Source: Paenibacillus swuensis (GTDB lineage: Bacteria > Bacillota > Bacilli > Paenibacillales > DY6). From it: 64,000 nucleotides of DNA. Each line of letters begins with the position of its first letter. Position 1 is the first letter of the stretch. The translations under genes were made by a program, and so were the position numbers. The notes under the pieces were generated by a model that was given only the letters and a program-made list of their open reading frames with translations, was not told the DNA's origin and searched no databases. Positions 54,235 to 62,864 of the stretch are shown here, in pieces. The stretch spans positions 1,264,501 through 1,328,500 of the forward strand of contig NZ_CP011388.1 in the NCBI RefSeq assembly GCF_001644605.1, written 5' to 3'.

Positions 54235-56082
54235 TCAATCACTAACTGGGAAAAAACCATACCTGCCTGCCCGTTCTCCCTTAGTAAAAGCTATATGGTT
54301 ACAATTTGTTAGTCCAGTAGGTAATTCTTTATTTTCAATAATAATCACTTGTTTTTCACTACTACACTTAGATAGCGATTCAAACATCTTGTCCTGCATG
54401 GATACATCAATGATATCACCTTCATCAAAGTTTCCAGACTTTATTTCATTTTCTTTAAGAGTTGTAACAGGTGAATCTAAAATAATAACCTTACTAAACG
54501 GTGCATTCTTACTAATCAAATAGTCCATTAACGATACTGAAAATGCCGCATAAAAAAATGCCCTGTAACCCTTACCATTACTCTTTCTTGGTTGGCCGTT
54601 AATAACTATGTCCTGTTCTTTTTCATCAAACAATACCTCTATATTTTCTTTATCGCTATATCCCCAACTTACAAGTGTTTTTTCAATGGTTTTCATAAGT
54701 TCTTTGATTATTTCGCTAGAAATCTTTGTATCATAATTCAATTTCCCTTGCTTCTGAGCTAATTTTTGTTCATAACTCTCTAGATCATTGAGTTTATGTA
54801 CAATTCTCGCATTAATGCTTTCTATCTTATTAGTTATATCTAAATAATTCATGTAATCATTCATTAGGCTCTTCAAAGGGACGAGCTCTGAAGAATTGAT
54901 TCCTTCAAGCACACAAATTTCTTTATCTATAGTTTCCTGCAAACCACCCATTTTAATATTAATATCCATAAGCTGTTCGTTGGTGTCACTAATGGTCGAT
55001 TCAAGACCTTCAATATAAGAAGACAGTTTCCTTCTTTCCGTCATTGATGCTGCGAACAAATCAGAAATATCATCTTTTGGGATTTCATCAACCATTTCGT
55101 TATTACATACTGGACATGCGTTAACTGTTAACTGATCTAGAAAATCACCGCCAGCATGTATGAACTCCAGTCTTTCCAGATCATTAGTATATTGTTCTTT
55201 TAAAACCGAGAATCTCTCCAATAAAAGGGAAAAGCGGTTTTTTTGATTATTCAACTCATTTTGTTCTTTTCTACATTGAGTAATGATGGATTTTTTTGTA
55301 TTTATTCTATTTTCGACCTCAGCTAACTCTGCACCATAAATCTCCATTCTTATTGAAGCGTCACTCTTCTCCAAAAGTTCAGTCTGCTGAATAAGTGATA
55401 CTTTTAGCTCACTAATTTCCTGTTCAATATATTCTATTTTTGATTCCAAGCGCGCCTTTCTAATCTCTTTTTTTTCGATTTCCTCACACTTAGCATCGTC
55501 AACTTGTGTCAATAAGTATCTAAACAGTGACTTACAATAAGATTCGTCAGTCTTAACTTTATTAAATATGGGTGACTCTTCATCACTAATAATTTTGGTT
55601 TCGTTAATTAGTGATAAGTTTGCAATTCCCCTAAAGCCCAATCCTTTCTTCTTTCCTGATTGGTTTGTAAGCAATTGCTTATTCTCAGACAAACCAATCT
55701 GCTTCAATAAAAACCTTGAAATATTATTTTCATTCTTTGCATCATGATCCGCCAATAACTTATTGTCTTTTCTAATAACAAATCCAGAAATATCCGTGTC
55801 ACTGTAATAAATGCGATTCGCGTTACTAATGCTTCTATAGATTGTTTTTGGTCTGTCGCTAACGTTATCTCTTATCTCTAAAAATACATCGTCATAGGAT
55901 TCACTTAATTTAAATGTTTTAAGTTTAGATGCTCCAAAAATATAGTCAATACAGTTAAAAATATATGATTTTCCTGTATTTGACGGCCCATTAATGACAT
56001 TTAAACCTTTTTCAAATATAACAGATGCATCCTGAACACCAATACCGGTGACCCTTAACTCTTTAATGTAGAAACCTGCCAT
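54235..56082 (-). CDS. ABC-3C system Rad50/SMC-like ATPase
   Basis: 615 residues. Walker A GPSNTGKS (32-39), an extended coiled-coil region (about 200-450) broken by a zinc-hook-like CPVC at 323-326, a C-terminal signature-like SNGKGYRAFFYAAFSVSLMDYL (501-522) and Walker B KVIILDSPVTT (D536), then VIIIENKELP. This layout fits DUF3732-type ATPases of ABC three-component conflict systems. Its ATG overlaps the stop of the middle component by one base. The ATPase is expected to sense or load on DNA and to control the effector. Confidence 0.85.
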   Translation of the reverse strand: MAGFYIKELRVTGIGVQDASVIFEKGLNVINGPSNTGKSYIFNCIDYIFGASKLKTFKLSESYDDVFLEIRDNVSDRPKTIYRSISNANRIYYSDTDISGFVIRKDNKLLADHDAKNENNISRFLLKQIGLSENKQLLTNQSGKKKGLGFRGIANLSLINETKIISDEESPIFNKVKTDESYCKSLFRYLLTQVDDAKCEEIEKKEIRKARLESKIEYIEQEISELKVSLIQQTELLEKSDASIRMEIYGAELAEVENRINTKKSIITQCRKEQNELNNQKNRFSLLLERFSVLKEQYTNDLERLEFIHAGGDFLDQLTVNACPVCNNEMVDEIPKDDISDLFAASMTERRKLSSYIEGLESTISDTNEQLMDINIKMGGLQETIDKEICVLEGINSSELVPLKSLMNDYMNYLDITNKIESINARIVHKLNDLESYEQKLAQKQGKLNYDTKISSEIIKELMKTIEKTLVSWGYSDKENIEVLFDEKEQDIVINGQPRKSNGKGYRAFFYAAFSVSLMDYLISKNAPFSKVIILDSPVTTLKENEIKSGNFDEGDIIDVSMQDKMFESLSKCSSEKQVIIIENKELPTGLTNCNHIAFTKGERAGRYGFFPVSD

Positions 56083-56567
56083 TATAGAATCGCCTCTTCA
56101 TTATAGGGAAAAATGTTAGCGAACTCGTTCCCCCATGATTTATAGTGTTTATCTATATATTCCTTAATTTGTTCGTCACTAAATTCTTTATAATACTCAA
56201 TAATTTTCTCGACCGAGTTTGATAATTGAATTGCATAATTATTATTAATAGTAGTTAAGAACCATACTGTATTAATGTTTCCACTGTACAGAAACCCTTT
56301 ATCATTATACTCGATACCAATAAGACCTTTTGTAGCCATTAAAGATAACCCTTGCTGTAATACAGTGCGCCGTGTAAAGAGCTCAATAACACGCAATGGA
56401 TAATCCGGATGAAGACTCTTCAGGTCTAACTCGGAATCACTACTGTAGGTTGTAAGATAATCTAAATAAACCAACCTATCTAAACTATAACTACTATCAC
56501 GAGCAGCTCGTAATATAAATAGTGCCCTTAATCCAAGCTCTAATGGAGTGTTGTAAATTCTGCCCAT
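56082..56567 (-). CDS. ABC-3C middle component
   Basis: A 161-residue protein. NTPLELGLRALFILRAARDSSYSLDRLVYLDYLTTYSSD recalls the middle component of ABC-three-component systems, with a winged-helix-like body (RRTVLQQGLSLMATKGLIGIEYNDKGFLYSG). It lies 3 bases after the effector and overlaps the ATPase start, the usual order. Thought to link effector and ATPase. Confidence 0.75.
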   Translation of the reverse strand: MGRIYNTPLELGLRALFILRAARDSSYSLDRLVYLDYLTTYSSDSELDLKSLHPDYPLRVIELFTRRTVLQQGLSLMATKGLIGIEYNDKGFLYSGNINTVWFLTTINNNYAIQLSNSVEKIIEYYKEFSDEQIKEYIDKHYKSWGNEFANIFPYNEEAIL

Positions 56568-56570
56568 TCC

Positions 56571-57653
56571 TCAGACCACCCAATTCATTTTTTCATCATT
56601 TACAAGGTGATGACATAGCCCCTTTTTATCTTGATTAGTTACAAAGTTCAATTCTCTATCAACAGGACTCACCGAAAGATTAACTTTTGTCGACTCATGC
56701 ATTGTCTTTATGAGTCTATCGTATCCATCAACAAAACTTGTTTTTATAAAATCGCAAATTCCAGTATGCATTTCGCTTTTTAATAAGTTAAAATGATCCT
56801 CATCGTTGAAAATTTCTCTTATAGTTCTCCTTAGCGACTCTGCACTATAAAAGTTACGACGATTATCCCTAAAGTCCTCATAAAAGGTAGGTTCATCACT
56901 TAAGTTACCCATTGTGATATTTGACTTCTTATTATCTGAATAAGCATTTAATAGCTGATTAATATACAACAGCTCATTTGCTTCTGGATCTTCAGGAGGA
57001 CTAATTAATGAGCCTCGTTTTGGTTTCATATAGCCACCAAATCGAAAGTAAAAATAGTCAGTTTGTCTGTGCTCTTCAATAATCTTCTGCATTGAATGAG
57101 TTCCGATAATTTTAAAATCAAGATCATTGATATGTTCTAATAATTCAGGAGTTAGACCTATGTTCTGGCCCTCAATTAATTTCGTTTTGCATTTATTATC
57201 CCATTCTTTGAGCAAACTCTTTTTCATCAAATCTTTATTCCCCATTAACTTCACCAATGATGGGCCTAAATCATGGACTGCAACAATATAGTAATTTTTA
57301 GGCACAGGAATGTCTTTATTGTAAGTGTAGTAACATAATTTACCTAGTTCAATCCAAAACATACTTGGCATAAGTTTCTTTCCATATCTTTTACACTGGT
57401 AATAGTCAATAGTTCCATCATCATACTCCCCAATAACATCTCTCCCATTATCTCCGGAGCCACCGATTCTATAAACATCTCTATACTTTGGTCTAGCACA
57501 TGATATTGCCCATTCATTAATGAAATCTTCATAGCTTTCCGGGGAAAAAGATTCAACTCTCTGTAGTGGAGGGATGTTGAACTCCTTTACGGAGGGATTA
57601 AATTCTGGAGACTTTTTGCTAATTCTCTCAATTGGTAAACTCGAAGTGATCAT
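56571..57653 (-). CDS. ABC-3C effector with N-terminal restriction-endonuclease-like domain
   Basis: 360 residues. Residues about 38-100 hold a PD-(D/E)xK-type nuclease pattern: YEDFINEWA (Glu), GSGDNGRDVIG (D72) and YYQCKRYGKK (Q86-x-K88). The C-terminal third (RRTIREIFNDEDHFNLLKSEMHTGICDFIKTSFVDGYDRLIKTM) fits the C-terminal domain shared by ABC-3C effectors. First gene of the operon. Expected to cut DNA when licensed by the ATPase and middle component; this is family knowledge plus inference. Confidence 0.8.
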   Translation of the reverse strand: MITSSLPIERISKKSPEFNPSVKEFNIPPLQRVESFSPESYEDFINEWAISCARPKYRDVYRIGGSGDNGRDVIGEYDDGTIDYYQCKRYGKKLMPSMFWIELGKLCYYTYNKDIPVPKNYYIVAVHDLGPSLVKLMGNKDLMKKSLLKEWDNKCKTKLIEGQNIGLTPELLEHINDLDFKIIGTHSMQKIIEEHRQTDYFYFRFGGYMKPKRGSLISPPEDPEANELLYINQLLNAYSDNKKSNITMGNLSDEPTFYEDFRDNRRNFYSAESLRRTIREIFNDEDHFNLLKSEMHTGICDFIKTSFVDGYDRLIKTMHESTKVNLSVSPVDRELNFVTNQDKKGLCHHLVNDEKMNWVV

Positions 57654-57742
57654 ACACTTCCCCCATTATGTAACATTTTTTCATTTCTGGGTTATCCATT
57701 ATTCTACAAGATAAGGCCATCTTTTATAGCGATGGTTGGTCA

Positions 57743-57910
57743 TCAAATGGAGTCTTCCTTCATTTTCGCTTCCTCCTCAAATCGAACTAACTGGCTTAAG
57801 ACAAAAGTGATTGGACGAACCATAAGTTCAGTGATTTTTTGACCATCAATTTTTTGCCCAATAGATGTTTCAAGTTCGGCAATGCCCTTTTCCATCAATC
57901 CATGAAGCAT
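57743..57910 (-). CDS. Short ORF, possible remnant
   Basis: Between the ABC-3C operon and TniQ lies a 432-base stretch without a listed gene. It contains a frame read on the minus strand, stop-free from about 57977, encoding DWIKGDRVILETTEEGMLHG and ending in FEEEAKMKEDSI. An ATG at 57910 would give 55 residues, with only a weak site upstream. Composition looks protein-like, so it may be the 3' part of a broken gene or a small ORF. The rest of the stretch holds only the terminator at 58050. Confidence 0.35.
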   Translation of the reverse strand: MLHGLMEKGIAELETSIGQKIDGQKITELMVRPITFVLSQLVRFEEEAKMKEDSI

Positions 57911-58049
57911 ACCTTCTTCAGTGGTTTCTAATATGACGCGGTCTCCTTTTATCCAATCCCTATAAGAATCTCAACAAAACACATAGGCAATGGAAATGAT
58001 TACAATTATTCTACCACCTCTATTAAAATTCACACAAGAATAAGAACAC

Positions 58050-58082
58050 AAAAAGCCAAGCAAAAAGGAATCTTTGCTCGGC
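58050..58082 (-). terminator. Intrinsic terminator after second TniQ gene
   Basis: Minus strand: GCCGAGCAAA and TTTGCTTGGC pair over 10 bases (one G-U) and are followed by TTTTTG. It lies 3 bases after the TniQ stop and ends the tnsB-tnsC-tniQ-tniQ unit. Confidence 0.75.
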
Positions 58083-58085
58083 AAT

Positions 58086-59735
58086 TCATTCTAAGTGCCT
58101 TAGTCTTTTGCCTGAACGTCTAGAAGGTGGTAAATGATTTTGTAACCAGTCATAATCGTTTCTCCAAAGCCAACGATAGACCACATCATTTATTTCTGAT
58201 AATTCAGTTCTAGTGGCTTTAGGATTTTTTCTAGTTATTTCTAAAAACAATTTCCTCTTCTTAAGAACAAGTTCATTATTGGTTAGTATTTGTTCTAACC
58301 ACTCTCTATCGTAGTTTCGTAACCACCAATAGTCGCGTCTGTTAATTTGAGCCAGTTCCGTTCGGGAAGTTGACTTATGATCTCTTAAGAATATCGTGAA
58401 ACGTTCGCGAACCACCTCCTGGGCTTTTGTAAAGTCTTCATGACCCCCGAGAAGATGCGTTAAATTGTTATCTCTCAGTTTTTTTAGAATGTACGTCCCT
58501 GACACCTTTAGTTCGCGAATTAAGTGCTTAACACCTTTTGCGATCTTGATGATTTCTTCCCACTTTTTATCCCATAAATCTCCGGTCTTTAAAATATGAT
58601 GGATTTTATAAATATCATCTCTTTTTTTATCAGGACCAACTCTAGAATATGTAAAGCCGCAATATGGACACTCAAAGACCCCAAGAGGTTTTACGTTACC
58701 TTCTCTCTTTTCTTGGATAACTCGATTAATAACTTTTTCTCGATAAAAGTTACATGCAACATTTAAACACGGCCATCTACCTGCATTAAAATCTTTCTCG
58801 ATACTGATATTTAAAAATGATGCGATCGTGTTACTCAGAAAAACCATCATTAACAAGTGGTATATCGGGTGCATATTTTTGGTATATTGATTTCTGAGTA
58901 TTTTTCTAAACCATGATTGTTTGTTATCGGATTGAGGAATATCTACATGTATCACTCTTAAAAACTCCGGACTAAAACGTTCAAAAAACTGTTCCATTAA
59001 AAAATGGTGATCTATTACTGAGGTTCTGAGCTTATTTATATGTCCTTTATTCCTTAAAGCTTGTAAATATTTTTGTTGAATTATTGTGTTATCACTGATA
59101 ATACCTCTTAAAAGAGTGTAACTCTCAACCGCAACTATAAATAAGTTTTCATCATGGTTTTGGACTGTGAGAGTTAAATTATGTCCCGACGCACAAAAAG
59201 CCGGTGTTATACAGATTTCATTGATGGTAGTAAATCCAATAGCGCTTTTACAGGTGGGACAACAAGAATGCAACATTACATTATGTTTATAACAAACTAA
59301 TACCCCAGGCAATTGATGAGCACGATGCCAATAGGGTTCACCCACTGAGTTGATATCTTCTTTCATACAAAGAGGGCATAAAAAAAGTTGAGTGTTTGAT
59401 CTAATTAAAGATCTAGTAAGCCCTGCATATTGATTTGGGGATCTTCCAGTACCAGCTCCTTTGATCATGGAACGCGTTAGATTTTCCCGTTGTTTATCTG
59501 TCAAAAAGCTATAATAATACGGATACAAAGTATGGTTATAAAGCAATTCATCGACTTCTAGATTAGTTGCGTGAGATAAGTCTTCTAGTCTAGACGGTAA
59601 ATCGTATTTATTTTGTACGTGGGGGCTACCAAACATACTATGAAGCGTACGTTTATAACCCTTCTTACCAAGATAGTGAACTTTTCTTGCGATGAGGCTG
59701 CAAACTAACTCATCAGGATACAATTTATCATTCAT
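58086..59735 (-). CDS. TniQ/TnsD-family target-selection protein, second copy
   Basis: 549 residues from ATG 59735 (GGGGGTGATC upstream). The TniQ zinc-finger region is C120-x2-C123 ... H140 ... C148-x2-H151 ... C159-x2-C162 within FLCPLCMKEDINSVGEPYWHRAHQLPGVLVCYKHNVMLHSCCPTC. A second CxxC (FECPYCGFTYSRVG) lies later. The C-terminus has two similar motifs, TSRTELAQINRRDYWWLRNYDREWL and ATRTELSEINDVVYRWLWRNDYDWL. This length and tail fit a TnsD-type protein that binds a fixed attachment site. Confidence 0.88.
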   Translation of the reverse strand: MNDKLYPDELVCSLIARKVHYLGKKGYKRTLHSMFGSPHVQNKYDLPSRLEDLSHATNLEVDELLYNHTLYPYYYSFLTDKQRENLTRSMIKGAGTGRSPNQYAGLTRSLIRSNTQLFLCPLCMKEDINSVGEPYWHRAHQLPGVLVCYKHNVMLHSCCPTCKSAIGFTTINEICITPAFCASGHNLTLTVQNHDENLFIVAVESYTLLRGIISDNTIIQQKYLQALRNKGHINKLRTSVIDHHFLMEQFFERFSPEFLRVIHVDIPQSDNKQSWFRKILRNQYTKNMHPIYHLLMMVFLSNTIASFLNISIEKDFNAGRWPCLNVACNFYREKVINRVIQEKREGNVKPLGVFECPYCGFTYSRVGPDKKRDDIYKIHHILKTGDLWDKKWEEIIKIAKGVKHLIRELKVSGTYILKKLRDNNLTHLLGGHEDFTKAQEVVRERFTIFLRDHKSTSRTELAQINRRDYWWLRNYDREWLEQILTNNELVLKKRKLFLEITRKNPKATRTELSEINDVVYRWLWRNDYDWLQNHLPPSRRSGKRLRHLE

Positions 59736-59811
59736 GTTGATCACCCCCATAGATAGCCGTAAGCCTAGCTATCTAAGGTATTATTTCAATAACCTGTACT
59801 TGAAAATGGTT

Positions 59812-61203
59812 TCATGAAGCAATTGATGCTTGCTCTATGTTTAGCTTCAATTTTTGTTGTAAATAGCTTACTACATCAGTTGAAGCGTATTTTCTCATGG
59901 CCGCCTCCCGAAGTATTCTCCACTCCGATAATACATTCCCCGATAAAATAAGAGAATCAAAAGCCCAATCAATCTTATTCTTTTGATGTTGGACTACCGT
60001 TTCCAAGTTCCTGTGCAGCAACGCTCGGCAAATTGGCAACTTGTCTAAATGTCTCTCTAATAAAGCCAACTGCCCGATGTGTCGCCCAATTCTACAGATT
60101 GTTAACCGACGAGGTTTACCTGGAGCAGAGCGTATCTCAAGGATGGCTTCATTAATGCAATGAGCAACTTGTTTGTCTCGCTTTATCCAGTCAACTCGAG
60201 GTTTGTTATTTATATTAGGACTTTTCATTCTGGTGCCCTTCCTATAGCCTGTTGTCTCATAGTTCCCGACGTTTTTATAGTCCACAAAAAAACTCTTAAC
60301 ATCGTCCCATAAGCAAAGTATCACCAACATATGCAGTAGGGGATGAAACGACCGCCGCGGCGCACGAAGGACACATGCTAGCCATGAATCAAGCCCAGAA
60401 GGTGCGGGTACACCTATAGAATTCAGCAGGTTCGACGAATAGCACCTCCTAAACAGTTGAGAAACTTTAGCCTGCTCCACTCTTCCCTTCGAGGAGCACA
60501 GCCCTAGTTGTTTAAGACGCTGCTGATATACCTGGTGAAATTTCCGGTGGTTTAAGGCGCCAGTTCTTCCGAGTTCATATAACCGCGTAATACCACACGA
60601 TAATATATGGACTTTATCATCGTGAACCTTTTCGACCTGTGCTGCAAGATCATGTCCATTCCGACAGTGAGACGGGCACAATGGCAGACTGGATTCCGTA
60701 ATCACTGTAAGTTCTTCTCCGCAAGTACTACAATTCGAAATAAGCCTGTGAAGATGCTTGGGACATACCAGCATTCCCGGCAGTTGATGATTTAAGTGCC
60801 AAAACGGTTCACCATAGACTGTATAATCGTCACGTAAACAGCCTGGACATAACTTTAAGCTCTGTTTGTGTCGGACCACACTAGCCATAATCCCTGCTGT
60901 AAGATGAACAGCACTTCCGCGATCATCGATCATAGCGATAAAAACCTTTGTCGCTTGAGCATCAGTTATAAAAAGATGAAACAAAGGATACAACGTGTGA
61001 TCTTGGATAAGCTGTTCATTCGACATGGTAAAAACCTTGTTCGCGGTAAGCATCCCAATGGAAGATGGCAAATCCACAGAGGCCTTCTTATGGCCAAACC
61101 CAAACAGTCGTTTAATCGATGGCTTTATTCTTTTGTCTCCTGTATTCGCTCTTCTCGCGAGGGCACTAACCAAAATCTCATCCGGGTATATTTCCATGAT
61201 CAC
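59812..61203 (-). CDS. tniQ: TniQ-family transposition protein, first copy
   Basis: 463 residues. EIYPDEILVSALARRANTGDKRIKPSIKRLFGFG is the family start. The zinc-finger cluster is C119-x2-C122 ... H139 ... C147-x2-H150 ... C158-x2-C161. The gene's start overlaps the tnsC stop; GTG 61203 or ATG 61197 may be used. It is shorter than the second TniQ and diverged from it, with no clear C-terminal repeat pair. It links TnsC to the target. Confidence 0.9.
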   Translation of the reverse strand: MIMEIYPDEILVSALARRANTGDKRIKPSIKRLFGFGHKKASVDLPSSIGMLTANKVFTMSNEQLIQDHTLYPLFHLFITDAQATKVFIAMIDDRGSAVHLTAGIMASVVRHKQSLKLCPGCLRDDYTVYGEPFWHLNHQLPGMLVCPKHLHRLISNCSTCGEELTVITESSLPLCPSHCRNGHDLAAQVEKVHDDKVHILSCGITRLYELGRTGALNHRKFHQVYQQRLKQLGLCSSKGRVEQAKVSQLFRRCYSSNLLNSIGVPAPSGLDSWLACVLRAPRRSFHPLLHMLVILCLWDDVKSFFVDYKNVGNYETTGYRKGTRMKSPNINNKPRVDWIKRDKQVAHCINEAILEIRSAPGKPRRLTICRIGRHIGQLALLERHLDKLPICRALLHRNLETVVQHQKNKIDWAFDSLILSGNVLSEWRILREAAMRKYASTDVVSYLQQKLKLNIEQASIAS

Positions 61204-62864
61204 TATAGCCCCAATCTACTTCTTACATCCTGAACATATCCAGCTTGCTTAATCAGCAGATAAAATGAAGTGTTTTTTGATTTTGCCTTACGGTCAATTA
61301 CAGTCATCAACCCGGTGGTTTTTTTGTTACTGGAGTTGTTAGACTTCTTTCCTTTAGATTTCTCAGGATTAGACCGCTTTGAAGAGATGCTGGCTTGATC
61401 ATTATCGTATTTGTTCATTGCTTTTGTGTACGCTGCCTTTTTCCATACGGATATATCGTCTGCACGTGTTTCTAAGGCAACCTCTTTTGCCTGATCCCCT
61501 GTGTACCCCATGTCCATTATCCAATATACGACTTCGGTAAAGGATTGCTCGTCCTTCTGCTCAATAAGTGCCTCATCTAATTCAATACCGTACTCTTTTG
61601 AGAATAACTCCCTATCTTCGTTATTGATCATTTTCTCAGGCTCGAAGCTCATGAAAATATCCAAGTACTTTTGCATCTCCGCTTTCTTTCCGCTTCGTAG
61701 TGCATCAAGAGCCGGCTGCAGAAGCCTAAACTGGTCCTGTGCAACCGAATGAATAATTTCCTCTGTTAGCCGCTCATCATCTGATCCAATTGCTCTTTTC
61801 TGCGCTTCTTTGAATACCTTAATGACCAAATCCGGAATACCCTGCGACTCATAATATAGTGCTTTTTCTATGGCAGTCGTGCATTCTACATATTTTTTAG
61901 TCCATTGATATTTCCAGATATACTTGATAAGTGTACGCCAATCGTTACTCTCTTGCTGAAGACGGTCCCAATCCACGCTTCCTTGATCCGTAATTCTCTT
62001 AATATTCCGGAACTCTTTGGTAAACAAATGACGAGCCTTTGGCGTCCCGATCAGGACAATCGGGACGCCAATTGTATTGGTGAGTGTATTAAAGAAATTA
62101 AGCATCAATGCAGCCCCGCCGGATCTAACCTCGTAAAGGTATTGAATTTCGTCGATTACAAGAACACCCAAGTGATGTTTAAGTGCGAGTGAGGACATGA
62201 TCCGGATCAACTCATCCGTTTTATAACCCATAAATGTATTGTATTCCACTTCTCCAACCAGCTCGGAGATCTCATGTATAAAGTTCAAACAAAGCTGCTT
62301 TATAGTTCCGGATACCGGACAATCAATTTTAAGCCATACTAGTTGTTTTACCTTATATTCAGTGTGCACGATCACTTGAGGGTAAAGGTTCAGTATCCTC
62401 GATATACCTGTAGACTTTCCAGCCCCGGATATACCGATGATACCTAGTCCCGAAGCGGTTGGTAACGGAATGTTATACTTCTCTTTCTCAAGATCAGCAA
62501 TATCAGGACGCTCGAATCTCATCATGCAATTACGCACTCGTCTCGTGTGATCGCCGTTAGCAATATTTCTGGAGAGGTACCCTTTCCTAATTAAGATTGA
62601 CAACTTCTCTTCGACCTCTAGATGTTTATTTAACGGGATGATAAAGGAAGATAGTCGCTCTACACAGTGCTTCCGTTTACCGGGGGATAGTTCACGTTCT
62701 CCGGAATCAAATTTTTTAACCAGCTTAATTTTCTTGGCTGTCTCTTGTAAGTCCAGTATCTCAGGCAAAGCTTCGATCAAGGGGTGGTCATCATACTCCT
62801 GAATCCCGGTTTTTTTGTAAGCAGCGAACTCAATTCTGCCCCGGAGAGGTTTCCGAACATTCAT
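61203..62864 (-). CDS. tnsC: TnsC-type AAA+ ATPase
   Basis: 553 residues. Walker A GISGAGKST (144-152), Walker B VLVIDEIQ (234-241) and a downstream sensor segment IVLIGTPKARHLFTKEFRNIKRI. The C-terminus is Lys-rich (SSKRSNPEKSKGKKSNN). Start codon overlaps the tnsB stop (ATGA). TnsC recruits the transposase to targets chosen by TniQ/TnsD and polymerises on DNA. Longer than TniB of Tn5053, closer to Tn7 TnsC. Confidence 0.93.
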   Translation of the reverse strand: MNVRKPLRGRIEFAAYKKTGIQEYDDHPLIEALPEILDLQETAKKIKLVKKFDSGERELSPGKRKHCVERLSSFIIPLNKHLEVEEKLSILIRKGYLSRNIANGDHTRRVRNCMMRFERPDIADLEKEKYNIPLPTASGLGIIGISGAGKSTGISRILNLYPQVIVHTEYKVKQLVWLKIDCPVSGTIKQLCLNFIHEISELVGEVEYNTFMGYKTDELIRIMSSLALKHHLGVLVIDEIQYLYEVRSGGAALMLNFFNTLTNTIGVPIVLIGTPKARHLFTKEFRNIKRITDQGSVDWDRLQQESNDWRTLIKYIWKYQWTKKYVECTTAIEKALYYESQGIPDLVIKVFKEAQKRAIGSDDERLTEEIIHSVAQDQFRLLQPALDALRSGKKAEMQKYLDIFMSFEPEKMINNEDRELFSKEYGIELDEALIEQKDEQSFTEVVYWIMDMGYTGDQAKEVALETRADDISVWKKAAYTKAMNKYDNDQASISSKRSNPEKSKGKKSNNSSNKKTTGLMTVIDRKAKSKNTSFYLLIKQAGYVQDVRSRLGL

